Shown: piece after piece, positions 13,201 through 28,200 of the stretch
Layout: each line of letters starts with the position of its first letter
Numbering within the stretch: the first letter of the stretch is position 1
Assembly: GCA_032622095.1 (NCBI GenBank)
Contig: CP136069.1
Coordinates: 156,231,043-156,295,042, forward strand
Direction: 5' to 3'
DNA: 64,000 bases
DNA from: Siphonodentalium dalli
Taxonomy: Eukaryota > Mollusca > Scaphopoda > Gadilida > Siphonodentaliidae
Notes under the pieces: model-generated
Seen by the model: the letters and a program-made list of their open reading frames with translations, nothing else
Told to the model about the DNA's origin: nothing
Databases searched by the model: none
Program-made: the position numbers and the translations under genes

Positions 13201-16200
13201 ATTGCTATTTAAGAATTATTTAATGTGGATATTTCTCATGATTTTTGGAAAACAATATTAACTGTGCCGTACAATTTTGGAATTAAAAATAAACAAGTTT
13301 GTCAATATGGCATTCAATATTTCTATAACAAAACAAAAATGTTACGCTCATTCTGTATATTATATATTTTTTATCAAATAAAACCTGTGGATTTCAAATG
13401 TGGAAAATTTATCAAAACGATGACATTTTAGAAATCCACCTATGATTTTCTTTAGTCTTCTTTGATTCTTAGATTTTTGAAACCTGAGAGTTGATATCTG
13501 CACAGATTTGTATTGTATTGTGCTGCATATTTATAATATATATAGTTAGTGTATACGAAGTTGAATTTAACTACTGGTACATTTTTTTTGCCTGGGTGAT
13601 AGACAGACAAGAATATAAAGGAACTTGAAGAGTCTTGCCACTTAGGCCAAAAACCAAAAACTTCTCAATAACATTGGGATAATTTTCCAGACAGGCAGGC
13701 ATGGATTTTTTTTTTTTTTTTACAATTTTTTTTTTTAAAACCTTTCAGCTGTGAGCGATACAATAGAGTAGTCATGGTCCCATGGAATATGGTAGGTCAA
13801 TGTGTATTGAATATGAGCCAAGCATTTGATAAAAAGATTCTGTCCCTTCAATTCATTCACTCTGCAGTAAGATCTCTACCAACATTGAGCTTAATAACCA
13901 ACTTGTTTTGCTTTTGGGATTGAGAAAAATGATAAATATTCACATTGACACTCTAACAGGTAACTATAGACTAGCCTTCTGGAGAAAATTGAACAAAAAA
14001 ATTGAGGCCGGCAAGAAAATCTCAGCCAGACAGGGTATCGGAAACAAAGAGTTTTTTTTTTTTTACCTTAACAATGGTGTAAAGCTGTTTAGTTTAGTTC
14101 ACCTGAGACTAAGTCTCCCTTGGGCTATAGTCATCACTCCTCGTCCATTGTCCATCAATCTGTCCGTCCATCATGATTCAAGAATCATCAGCCTCTCATA
14201 TAAGAGAATGCACTGGATTTCAAGGTCAAGGAAATATTGTTATGCAAATGTGTTCTCTTATATAAGTGAGGCTCCCTGTTGGAGACCCGCTTATATAAGA
14301 GAATGCATTGGCACAGGGTTAACCCACATATCTTAGTTTTATTTGCAAAGTTTTGATTTATATGTTTATGTGTACTCATAACAGTGGGGCACAGATGTTT
14401 TTCCTCAATTGAACATTGAGCATCCAAATAAATCACACATGTCATATTCTCGCAGGATGTGTCCACAGATTTGTTGCAGATTTGTTCAATGAGATGTAAT
14501 TATTTTTCCACAACCAATTACACATACTAAAATGATTATAAAATAATAGACCATTGATCAAGAGAAGGGGGGGGGGGCTCCCAGTTATAACATTTACCCA
14601 ATATTTATTATTTTATAATATAAGATATTATGGGGTGAGTTTGGCTTCTGATGAGGAAAAAATACTTTTTTTTAAGATTCAGTAAGCTTACATGATTGGT
14701 GTGGTTATTTAAAATCTGTTATTCCATTTGTCCGTTTTATCCTACTATTTTAACATTTAAATTTGAGTATGAACTATAGCTACCTGTAGAATCAGTTCCT
14801 GATAACATACACTTTTCAGTTTTTAAAATATCTGCTGATCTATTATTATAATATTGTAATACAATTTATTGTCTTCAAACACACGTACACATATGGTGAA
14901 CATAATGTCAACATCTGAATCTCGTACCATTATCGGGTTTTCTCAAATGGAATTGGTTATTCAAGAAGGGGCATTGCAGATTTAATTCAAATTAATTGAA
15001 ATAAGAATGTGTATGTATGTCATGTGAATACTTTAATTTCTAAGCTGAGTGTATAGTTCAAACTATTTATATTGTAGTAAATTTGTTAAGTACTGACTCT
15101 ACATTATAGTCTTCAGAGTCTCAGTCTTTACAGTCAGTTGAGCGACTCCACAGTCATTTGACAGTCTTGTTGATATCTGGAGAGAAATTTCACACCCGAA
15201 GTATGTTGAAATTGTTCTGATTGTCTGATTATCCAACAAGTATTTAGTGTGAAATTAGAGTTGATTGGACAGAAAGTCGCCCATTTTCTACTTTCGGACA
15301 AATTTTTGGACTGAAATTATCAGTTGGAAAATTTCCAACCTGCGTCAGTTTGGAAATTTCCAACAGATGGAAAGCTTGAGATACCAGTTGGAATTCTAAC
15401 TCAAAGGGAATGGGTTTATATGTAATTTCCCAAACTTGGGAATTAGGTCTTGCTCAAAAGGGGGAGCGGCAAGCCTGCTATATAACATGTCTGTCATATG
15501 CGGAATGGGGTCCCAGAGGGTGAATTTAGTGACGCTATCCGGCAGGGAACCTCATTCTGCTTAGGCCTCAACTGCTATGCGAGACTTACGATCAGATTGA
15601 AGTTCCCCAGTTGAAGTTGGTGATGTTCAATCATTAGTCACTTCGATAATGCATTTTATCTTCTGCAAATTTAAACTTCCTTGAAGGGAAAAAGTAACTA
15701 AAAACTATGTTAATTTGAGACCATAGATACTTCCCAGAGGATGAAGCTCAAGCAGAATGAGTTCCCCATTCTGCAAATGACAGACACACTATTTGCAGAC
15801 TTGAAGGGGGGGGGGAATGCAGTTGCAATCTTCAAGATGGACACCCCATATGGAGACATTCTATCCACGTGCACATAATACAGTTGTATAGACAGTGTGC
15901 TGTGTTTGCAAACTTACGTTGCCACTCCATCATCTTTATATGTCAAACGATCTCTTTTTCTAGCCTTCATCTAACGATTCAGTTCTGTGTAGTTGTTTAT
16001 TTTGTTGTTCACATGACTGTTATAGGTTATATTACATTCCTATGTGTGATTTACCTTGATTTCTCGAGTGTTTATAAACAATCATTTCACTAGTGAATTA
16101 TGTCACTTTAACTTTGAATACATAACCCACTATCACAATTTATGTGTCATGGGTATAATGCCGGTATCATTCAGGTTTCTGGTAAATCAGATGATTAACC

Positions 16201-19200
16201 CTTTCAGTGCCAGGTCCGATTTTTGTATCAACCCATATACCCTGTGCCAATGCATTCTCTTATATATGCGAGTCGACCATAGGTCGCCTCGCATATATAA
16301 GAGACAGCGTGAATACTGTCCCAGTAACATGTCTACAATGCTATATTTATTAGATTAATACTTCATAGTGAGTAGGTTTTATGATTACGAGAGTTCTCAT
16401 ACAGCCTGAGATACAGGTATATGTGGGATTTACATGTTGCTATTATCAGACAATTCTAACCAAAGACTGTAAGAGGTAGAAATGAAATTTCCTAGAACTT
16501 GGAACTTGTTCTTTTTCACGTGGAAGAAGTGTGTTTGGACTTTAAACCCTTTCTATACTAAATACTCATTGATGAGTAGTTCCCTTAGGAAGTATTCAGA
16601 AAATAAGTTCAACAAACGACCATTTTATTATCTTTTTGTCATACTGTTGTCTGCTTATTGTTCCCCGAAAAAAACATTTGGGAGACATTTAAAATAGCTG
16701 GTGTTCGTCCTTCCGTCCATTGGTTCGGAAAGCTTCCGGATGATAACTTAATTTTGGGTTATCGGATAAAAACCAAATTTGGTATGTGAGTTTATCAGCT
16801 CAAAATACAGGCCAAGATCGATTACGGTATCGGTCTGCCCATTTTTGTCAGGGGTATGGCCCCTTTTCAACTTAAATCTGTCCATTCAGAAAGTTTCCAG
16901 ATAATAACTTGATTTTGGGTTATCAGATCGAAACCAAATTTGGTATATTAGTTTATCAGCTCCAAATACAGGTGAAGTTTGAATATGGGTTTGGTCAGCC
17001 CATTTTTGTGGGAGTTGTGGTCCTTGTTGACTTACAATTTGCTGATTATTTTGTTTTCCATCTGAATCTCTAGATATCTGTTTTGTGCATGGTTCAAAAT
17101 TAAGAAGACAAAGGCCAAGATTGAAACTGTTCATGGTCCAATGATTTTTGACACAGTAAAAAAAGCTATCCTCACTAATAAAAAAGCCACCTTTTCGAGT
17201 CGACAGACAGGTGGTCGGCAACCTTTTATTTTTCATAAAAAAAAAACCTTCCAAATGAATAATAGACCATTCCTATGTCTAATTTTATAACTGAACGGAG
17301 ACTCCATTTAGTATAGAAAGGGTTTAGGTTGACACCTCCCAAAAGAGTTCTAGCTATATTCCTGCTGACGGTGTAACCAGGCAGTGCCTGAAATATGGTT
17401 TCAGTGTGTGGCACTGTGTGTATTAGCCGCTGGTAAACACCCCTCACCCCTGCCAAAGTGGTATGATTTTAATATGATATTCATTACTTAATCTTTGTGT
17501 TGTTTCAATAAATGTGATGGACCCGAATAATAGTGATTATTTTCTACAATTTGTTTCAAAATTTTTTGAATGATACTTTGCTATTAATCAGCGCGTAGTT
17601 TGCATAAATGACTAAAGTATTAATGTGCTTCTCATTATGCAGGGAATATAAGCAATATATAAATGCTTTGAATTTATTTATTAACTTAACAGGTCTGACA
17701 CAATCTATATTCTAATGTTATAGTTTATATTCAACTACTGGTAATATTGTTAATTTGACGGCGTCAAAATCATGATTTCTCTGTTTCTGCCATAAGTACA
17801 GGATGGAACATCTCAGTGCTCATGCTCAAAATGTGTATGATGAAGAATGGAGAATGTTACATTAGAATAAAAGGATGTGCCTTTTCATATAAATAAGACT
17901 AAATGTTCATCTGCATTACATGTTTGTTTGTAACCCAAAAACAATTCCAATTAATTCGGCCGTCTAAATCCTGTAATCTGTCAGCACATTCAGGGGTGGT
18001 TGGAAGACAGTCATTTATGACTATATCACCCCTGACAATATACATGTACATAGTCTATTATCTCTATTTGTACTTTTCATGTGTATATTGTAAATAAAAA
18101 AATTCCTATCCTTGAATTTTGGAAAAAAATCTATTTGATACATTAACAAGTTAAATGGAGTTACAATCATCTGAACGCATTAGTGATATTGCATATAATG
18201 TAATTTCCAATGCACTGTACACAAAGAATTTACCTCAACACTCATTCACGGAATGCATCACGTTTCTTTTTAAAATTTATACCCTTTTCACCAATAACTA
18301 GTTTTCAAATATTAATTTTGCCTCTCTATTTTTGGTTGCATATCAGGCCTTGGTAAGTAATTTTGTTGCTGACTGTGTTTTGCTTCCTATTGACAAGCTT
18401 AATTCTCAACTTTCTTTTAAGTTATTGAAGCATTTTAAATTTTGTGATTTTTCTTTAGCATATATTTGCTTTCATTTCTTAGTTATAGTAAATATGTTTC
18501 CAAAAAGAATTGGTTCTTCCAGATGCCAAAAAATTTATGTTATCTTAGAAAATTGTCTTTTCGCCACTAATTTGTCTTGTTGTGATTTACAAAAATTATC
18601 CACAGAGTTTTGATGAGATCATATCAGATCAGCAAACCCTGTCCCAAATTTTCAAACATTGAAATATCATGTGATATTTTCTGATTTTTACGTTGCAAAT
18701 CAATATATTTCCAACCAAAATCAATATTTTTTGTCTTACAAATATGTTGATCCATTTCCAAGCATTTGATTGAGGGTGATTAATGTTGAGACTCCATCCT
18801 GTTTAACTTCCCTGAATAACTCTAAACTTCCAAAAACATTACAATCCTAACCAGTTAGATTAATCGAACTTTTCATCCCAAAAATAAAAAGCAGCATTCA
18901 CTTATTGATATATATAGAATACACACATAGTGTGTCTGAATACCAAATTTACACCGCTCATGGGACTGATGATTTACAGCACAAGCTTTAGCTCATGTGG
19001 TAATTTGGTAAATCATCAATCCCATGAGTGGTATAAATTTGGTATTCAGAAACACTATGTGTGTATTTTGTTTATACCATGATACTACAGATAGGAATAC
19101 TATTACAGTCCTTCCCATGAAGGACTGTAATAGCGAGTACACTTTTTTCCTCTCGAAATTCAGAAGACGGGTGTATTTGTGCCCATAATATAATCCTAAT

Positions 19201-22200
19201 TTCGGTTTTTCTCAAAATAAATGTCATTGTGGGATAGACCTATGTCCAGTTACACTTTCCCATGCCCATAATTTAACTGAGATGGGAAAGGTTCTAAATA
19301 TACCTTCAAAAAGTTCAATATAGAAACAGTGACCATGAATATTTTGACCAGAGGGACAAGTGTGAATTTTTGCACCCATGAATTAAAAATTGCGAGTGCA
19401 TACAGGTGCGCGAGTAATCGCTCCCATCTGCTGGGAAGGACTGCTATTAGAAAGCTTGAACTTAAAACATCGAAGAAATTTTCAACACTACAGCACTCCA
19501 TGGACCCCGCGGCAACTCAGTACATTAGTGCTGTTACCTGATGAAGGGATATGAAACCTGGGGGAACTTTGAAAGTGTATAAAAAAGCTATTTAAATTTA
19601 TGATAACATTTTTATGAAAGTTATGAAAGTATAACCAATGTTTTGTTGATTAACGTGTCAACTTGGAACTATATTTTCCAACAAGGTCACTAGCATTGAA
19701 GACTCTACTGTAGGTATATCACTTTGCTGTTCAAAATGTACCGGAAATGTTTTATACCTACAGCGAATCTTTATACTTACAGTTGCGACTAACAACTTTT
19801 TTTTCACAATGACCATTTATACTATAGTAGAGTATGTGATCACGGTATAAATATATAGACAGAATACAACGCGCATCTTAATCGAGACTCTTTTATCGAA
19901 TGAGTTGTGGATGGCGCAAGGATATATTTTGCGAGAGCATAGCTCGAGCGAAATATAACTTTGCGCCGTCCGCAACGAGTTCGATAAAATATTTGATATT
20001 ATGATGCAAGTTGTGTTCTGTATTTATTCTACACCGTTCAGTCAGATAAGTTCAATCCACGAATGTCACCTCCATTGTTACTATAGCTACCTTTATTGTG
20101 TTTTAAGTCTGACAAATAACCAGTAATTATGGGGGGATCACCGGAAGCGGATGATCGACGTAATGTACGTCATCTTTCTTGGCGACAACGTCAACAAGAA
20201 TAGTTCCAGCTTGTATTCCACTAGAGGTATACACTAATATGTATTCAATGGCTGGGATTTCGTTGAATACATGTGCCTCACGTCAATGGGTGTGGAATAA
20301 ATCTTATTCCACATCCCTTAGCTTGAAGCACATGTACAGTAATGCCTGAAGTAAATGACCCTTTAACCACAGCAGAATTATGGGAAATTTTTCAGGATTT
20401 AGTCGGAAATATGGCTTGTTGCCATTCATCGAAATGCTGTCACCGAGATGTAGGACATTACTGTATTCACTGGATTCACAGCCATTGATTACTGTCACTC
20501 ACTGGTGGAATACAAGTCAAAACTAATTTGTGTTACGTCGCCAGGAGTGCTTCCATTTATGCCTCAATAATTGACAGGTTTTTATCTTGAATACAATAAT
20601 GGTAGTTAAAGAATCAATGGAATCACATTCAATGAGTGAGTTTACCTGGAACAAGGTTGTGGAATAAATACAGAACATGCATTAGAATCTTGAGATCTTA
20701 AGTTACATTTTACTTAATATTGGAGAAGTTTAGTTTGAAACTTGTAACTTCATCCATCAAACACCGACAGACTATGATATTTCTTAAGGCATGCGGGAGA
20801 TCATGTCCAATGGGAGTTGAACTATAATATGTGAATAAACTTGCATAATATCAAGGCTGCATTGTTATGCACAAGCGGTGGCCTCATTTAATACTGATTA
20901 TAATATGGTATGCTTGTCTCATTGATGACTACATGTGCAGAAACTCTGTGGAATGTTGCATGGACTTTGTATGGAAAATAACCGTCTCACTACTTAATGA
21001 ATAGAGCATGGCTTGGAGTTGACTACGCCAAGTTAGTGCCCCGAAGGAGTGATGTAGTTCCTGACCAAGTCCCCTCCTGTTAATTTTCTATAACTTTACG
21101 CCCAAAATCGTGGGCGGGAGTTATCTTGCTTATATGTCTTCAGACTAGGGCAGCCTTTTCAAAGCATGATGATATCAAACACGTGTATATCAGAGGTCTG
21201 TTAAATGTCAAAGCAACAAGATTTATAAGTAAACAAAGCCTTGTTTTCCAGAGAATTTCGACTTGTGGCGTTATCAGAAACTGCATGTAAACAATGCATT
21301 AAAAGTTTGTATCATCACTAAACCTCTCTCTATCATGGTAAATGATAAATCCTTTTGAAGAAAGATCAATCACTGATATGACAGCTGATTAATCACATTC
21401 ATGGGTTTGCATGAATGCATGGGCTCCACATGTACATGTAGTGCATCTTTTGAGTGAAAGTCAGTTATAAAGAGCAACGGGTGGGACTGAGTCCAAAAAC
21501 AGCATCAACCCAACCCAAAGCTGTTGTGGACCGAGAAGACTTGTAGATGCTTAAAGAAGCATTCCTTCTCTTAGACCTTTGTAGCCTTTAATATGTAGTA
21601 AAACCCATCAATGCTTTAAATTTTTTCTTTGTCCTTTTATAGGAAAAACTTACAATTACATTGCCCTGCTTTTTCTCATTAACCCTTTCAGTGCCAAGTC
21701 CGATTTTTGTATCAACCCATATTTCCTTGATCATTTTTCAAATTTATTGATTATAATAATGTGATACATTGATGGAAAAACCTCTTAGAGCTCTTTCCAT
21801 CAATGTATCACATTATTATAATCAATAAATTTGAAAAATGATCAAGGAAATATGGGTTGATACAAAAATCGGACTTGGCACTGAAAGGGTTAAATCTCTT
21901 CTCTAGGCCTGGGAATAAGGTGCCGGACATTTGCAGAATAAGGTCCCCAGAGGTTGAATTTAGTGACACTACCCCACAAAGCTCGCTAGCATCACTAACT
22001 CACCCTCCGGGGACCTCATTCTGCTTAGGCCTCATCTTCTATGAAAAGTATCTTTATATATTATCAAATTAGTTTCTTTAGAAACTTCTTCTTCAGAGTT
22101 CAGTTTCTCTATATCTCCAAATTGGCAGACAACTCATTGCATAATCGAAGTTCCCAATGGGTGCACATTACAATATTCACATTCTGGGAACTTAACTCTT

Positions 22201-25200
22201 GAGTCCAGGTCTCCCATAGCATATGAGGTAATGCAGAATGAGGTCCCCAGAGGATGAATTGAGTGATGCTAGCTTACTGTGCGGGATTGCGTCACTACGC
22301 TTTAGGGATAGCATCACTGAATTCACCCTCTGGGGACCTCATTCACCTCATTCTGCAAATGCCCGGCACCTTAATCTCAAGCCTGCTTCCAAGCAAGTTT
22401 TTTGTAGATTCCGCAGGGTTCCGGGGTATAAAATAAAAGATAAGAATCGGGGACCCCTGTCCAGAAAAGCTTCTGTCAAGGAAAATTTGAGATTTCACCA
22501 TGAATTACACGCGGCTGAATCAGAAATAATCAACTTTATTATGCATATATAGACAAATAATATACCCGATCTTCAGTATAATGCAGACTATTTTATTTTT
22601 AAAAAACAATTTGTTGTCTTGAAATTTGAGTTTTATAAAAATAATTTTGTAAGTGCAGCCCAGAATAGATAAACTATCTTCAAATACTTCAGTGCAAAAA
22701 GAATTCATCTCAAATAGAAACACATCAAACTTGTTTGTCTGTCTTTGTCCATGTGTCAGCCTGTATATACATTGATGAATGGAATGTTAACATTGAACCT
22801 CTCACTACTGTGTTTGTTTCTGCCTGTGTTGTAAATGACTTATTATTAAAGTGGTGTGAAACACTGCTACTGTGTTCAGATGGGAATGTGAAATTAAATA
22901 AATTTGTGCTCCCATTCAGTTACTCCACAAATATATCTACAAATTAACCAATGTTGCAATCAAGTTACTGTCGACACCAATTTAATTAGTCCGAAAATAC
23001 CAAAAACAAAATAATAGTTTTGTATCCATTGTGTTCAGTTAGTATAGGACTTCTCACTAAACCGTTCTGTCTGTTATAATAACTGTTAATAACATGGGGG
23101 AAATGAAAATAATTGATTGATGTGTTGGTGTTATTTATTTTTATTCACAAAAAATGATTTCAAGTGAATATATGAGATATGCATTCACCACTGATCATGT
23201 GGAATAATCATCAATCGGTAGGTCAAGATATGCCTTGGTTTTTTTATTATTTTTTTTTCGTGAGTTTCAGAAACCAACTAACAAAATTTCTATTGCTTTA
23301 TGTTGTTATTTTCATGATCATTGTATATTAATCCCTATTTAATTGAAATACTAAAGATATTTATTCTAAATACAAAGTAGTTTAAAGGCTATGTATCTGG
23401 TAATGTTACAACACATGCTGATGGAAATAGTATTAAATGCTGCCCTTCTAGTGGGTATAGGACCTTAGCTACAATGTATCATATTCTAACCTGGCTTCTT
23501 TGTAACAAATCCTCTGAAGTCGCCAGGAGCTTCGTATTCTAGGCAAGTGGTGTTTTATTCTTCTCTCTGAACATGATGAGCATTACATAAAATTAAATTA
23601 TCTTAGGTAATTATTCATTACTATTTACAAAGATTATACATTTGTTTAAAATTATATTTTCTGAACTGATTTTGACCCACCCGTTATTTAGGAGTGCAAT
23701 GTGTTACATGTTTATTTTAATTATTTTTTCAGAACTTATATATTGAATCCATTGAGTTGCTACTATTTACAATGATTACATGATTGTTCTAATTGCATTT
23801 TTAACCTACCAGTATTCCAACAAAAATTCAGGACTGCACTTTTGTAGTTACAAATTCAGAAATTATTCCCCAAATGGCCACTATATATGATAATTAGCGT
23901 AAATATTTGTTCCAATTTTATTTTCAGAACTGATTCCTCGACCTGCCACTATATACGATGATTACATTATTGTCTTAATTACACATTTTCAACCTATTTC
24001 TTGACCATCCACAATTGTTTAGGACTGCGCATTCATTTCAAGAACATTATTTTTTATTTTTATTTTTTTTAGCCCCCACCCCCCCCCCCTAATCTCAGGA
24101 CAAAAAAAAAAAAGAACATTATACCTCAACCTGCGACTATTTAAGACAATTACATGTTTGTTTCAATTCTATTTTTAGAACTAATTCCTCGACCTGCCAC
24201 TGTTTATGAAGACCCTCCCCTCTATCTGTGCTTGAGGCTCGGCCGACCAATCAACAAAGAGATATCGAACACGTGTCCATTTGAGTCATATGGGAAAAAA
24301 CACCTCAAGAAAGAATACTGGTTCTCCATCCCCCGTGATAAGTAAGTTTAGTTATTATACTAAATACGTGTCCCATAGGGAGTCTCACATATATAAGAGA
24401 ATGCACTGGCTTACAAGATCAAGATAAATAGTGTTAGGCCAGTGCATTCTCTTATATATGCAAGGTGCCCTCTGGGCAACTCACATATATAAGAGAATTC
24501 ATTGGCACAGGGTTTTTGTAAAAATTCAGAAAGCTTCAGTCACCAAAGGGTTAGGAACTGGATGAGTTAAGGCTTACATAACTTTTATAATCTTTCTTTA
24601 TTTTAGGGTGGACCAACTCTATTCCTTCTTTGTGCAATGGTCGCCCGAGATTTATGGCGGAGAAGATGATATCACGCCCGAAAAGCGAGGCTTTGTTCTT
24701 CTGGAAGACGAAATCAACGATGATAAACCTGATGGCTTCAAATTCTTAGAAAATTTCTTCGGTGGACAAGATAACAAAATCTACAAAGACTGGGAGGTAG
24801 TTAGTTAAGATATCTTGTTAGGTCTGCAAGGGAGAGATGTAAGAGCATTAACCCTTTGAACCCGGAATACTGGTCAAATCCTTATACTCCTATATCCCGG
24901 GAGACCGGAATACTGGTTAGGAAATCATACGATATTTGACACAAAATTACAGCACAATAAACGCACATCAACTAGAGTTGTACTTCTACTTTGCACACAT
25001 GTGTCGCATGTTTACCCACATGACTTTGATAGACAAACTGATGACATAGGGTCTGTTTCTTCGCGCAGCGCAGAGGCCTATTTTGAGAAAAAAACTTAAT
25101 TTTAATCGTCAGAGAAAAGGGGAAGTATTTCATTACAAATTTCGCAATCAAAGTGCAAATTAACTAGAATTGTGCATCTACAATGCATGAATGAGTAACA

Positions 25201-28200
25201 TGTTCATACCTCTGACTACAGCAGCCAAATTGATGACAGGGGGTCTGTTTCATCGCCCATGCATTTTGAGAAATGCCTTTTATCGTAGGCAAAGGATAAG
25301 AATTTTGTTATAAATATATAGTGCGACCAAAGGAAACCGCAATATAATCTACATGCATAATGAACGTGGAATAGAATGTCTCATTAAAATACATTGTGCC
25401 ATATTTCACCACACACTAGTTTGGTTTGCATAGCAGATTGCCATGTAGTTACATCCAATTTAAGAGCAGTACGAGTTACATCATCAGAAACACTATATAA
25501 CGCCAGGCACCTTGGGTGATTCTTGGATACACACATGTATCTCTGCTTTGTTATATAAAGACATCATATCATAACTATTAAGCTAGTGTTTTTTTTTTCA
25601 ATTGGCCAACAGTGAATCTTTCAAAATTGATAGCTATACATGTACAATAAATATTACAATTCTGCATTCATTTCACATTCACATCAACTTATGTGATTGA
25701 AGATACAGGAGAGGGTAAACTTTTTTAAGATTTGAAAGTAAGATATTACTGTTGAGAAATTGACTCAGTGCATCGAATTTTCAAAACTTTCCCAGGGGAT
25801 GCCCTTCAAAACATCTCTAACATGGAACAAATGATACACCATACCCCCTCCCAACCAACTTGTGGCATAATCAGGATTGATTTTGATTCTTGTACACTCA
25901 AACTTGGGAATCAGCTTTGATTCTTACAAAAATTGATGAATTTTAAGGCCTGCCCAATTGCTGCAGCTAATTTGTGAAAAAAACAGTCACTTCAGAAAAA
26001 CACCTGTTGCTAAATAAATTTTGTCCATTCAAAATATTGTCATTGCTGCTAAATTCAAAAAATTATTTTGTTTTTTATTTGTTTCGTTATTTGTTTTTTT
26101 TTTGTTATGCTTCAATTCAAATTAGTTTTAAAACAATTTCTGCTCAGAAACATATACTACCTGTAGACAAAATATCCAGTTAACCTTATCTGTATAAAAT
26201 TTCAGTGTCATCACGTTTTTCAAATTTCCATCTGTGAGATTTTCTGAGGGTGGAAAAATTGTCAATTGAGAACTGCAGAGAGCAACTATAAAAACATTCT
26301 CACACTCAATTATCCTGTGAATGAGTGTTCTAAATCTTAACACCATTTTCAATTGCAAATGAAATCACACCAATTGAACCCATTGCACCTAATTAACACA
26401 ATGCAGCTAGTTGACCAATTAATGAAGTAATTCGCCTAGGATCCTTCAGACAATTTTTTGGCAGCATATGTTAGGGATTAAGATAATCCTAATATTTGCA
26501 GGTGTTTCTGTTTGTTTTAAGACAGGTGATGGTGGGAATCAGAATGGCTCAGAAGAATAAGTTAAAAGGCAGCTTACTTTAGATGATATATTATATAAGA
26601 TAAGATAACAGTCACCATTGCAACATTCGATCACACTGATTTTACATAAGCAGGCATTTGAGTTTACAATTAAATCTCCATGAAATTTTGTGTACTTGAA
26701 TACCTGCCATCATGATGATACCATACACTGTATCCAATAAAAATGTATCACGCTACATAACCAGCAAAATAGAAGCATTTAGGTTTCAAATTGGAAAGAC
26801 ATTAATAATAAAGCCATCATCACTCAGTCTGGTAAAATCACCTTTGGACTTGCAGATTGTTAGTGCTAAAGTCGCCGTCAGGAGGTCTATTGATTTTGAG
26901 GAGCCACTGCCACTCCCAGAACTTGTTGGGAAGACTTTCCTCACAGAAGAACATATACAGAAGGTTTGTACCTTTATTGCCTTTTGAGATCATAAGGAGA
27001 GTAGTTTTAACTTTGCCTACCGTAATGCCCTAAATAATCGACTCCTTAACCACATCAGAATTATGGGTAACTTTTCACGATTTAGTCGGAAATATGGCTT
27101 GTTGCCATTCATTGGAAAGCTCTCACTGAGAGCTTTCCGATGAATGGCAACAAGCCAGAATTATGGGTAACTTTTCAGGATTTAGTCTTGTTGCCATTGA
27201 ATGGCAACAAGCTTTCCTGAAAGTTCCCCATAATTCTGATGTGGTTAAGGAGTCAATTATTTAGGGCATTACTGTATCAAGCTTCAAAAGGTTATAATAT
27301 TCTATAAATGTGGCAACAATAATTGACCAGTAACAAGACCGCTATATTCTTAACAAATTCTCACTTATTATGACTAATCCGATAGACCTCAAACATTGTG
27401 GGGCTTTAACCCTTCCATGACTGGAGCTTCTTGAAATTTTGTGTAGACCCTGTGCCAATGCATTCTTTTATATATGTGAGTCTCCCATATGGAGCATCGC
27501 ATATATAAGAGAATATATTGGCCTAACAATATTTACCTTGACCTTTTAAGCCAATGCATTCTCTTATATATGTGAAGCTCCCTCTGGGAGACTCATATAT
27601 ATACAAGAGAAAGCACTAGCACATGATCTTTAATGCTGCACCAGCTTGGCTCCCATCATCAAATGGTTAACGAAGCTGGCCTGACCAGTAATTTGTGTTT
27701 CCTCTAACCCGCCTGACCCTGTCCAATAAGCCCGATCCATATTCGTTTTATTGATTGTTTCAGACGGCAAGCTGCATGATTACTGGTCTGTGTCCATTTC
27801 AGGTCATTGATCCAACCATAAGTAAATAATAATGTGGTGTTGTTAATTACAGGATCCAGAAAGATATATTAAAACCATGATCACGTACTCTACTATAGTA
27901 TTAACGGTAATTGTGGGAAAAATGTTGATAATTGCCACTGTAGGTATAAAGGCACACTTTGGGTAAAAACGTTTCCCACGCATTTTGACCCTGAAAACAC
28001 ATGGTCAAATGGACAAATTGCCGATGAAGATTGATAACTCTAAAATTAAGTGGTAATAATAACCACTTGATTTTAGAGTTATCCATCTTCATCCGCAATT
28101 TGTCCGTTTGACCAAATGTTTTCTAGGCCACATCTCGAGAAATTAACAAACTTCAAAAATCGATATCTGATCACTCTGAGCTTTGATGGGTGGGTTTCTC

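Larger units (their letters stand above)
11276..24178 (+). other. 12.9-kb OXR1 intron between linker and TLDc halves
   Basis: It contains family A, G, H, J, T and F elements listed separately, a tandem repeat at 16700-17060 and inverted-end elements at 18.9-20.7 kb. I see no coding exon in it. The stretches 11400-12180, 13090-14100, 14330-15470 and 22400-23580 show only AT-rich sequence with short homopolymers. Confidence 0.7.

Noticed and set aside
18332-18613. 93-codon open frame in the large OXR1 intron as an alternative exon
   Set aside because: AT-rich, no family similarity, and no splice sites placed it in phase with exon h.
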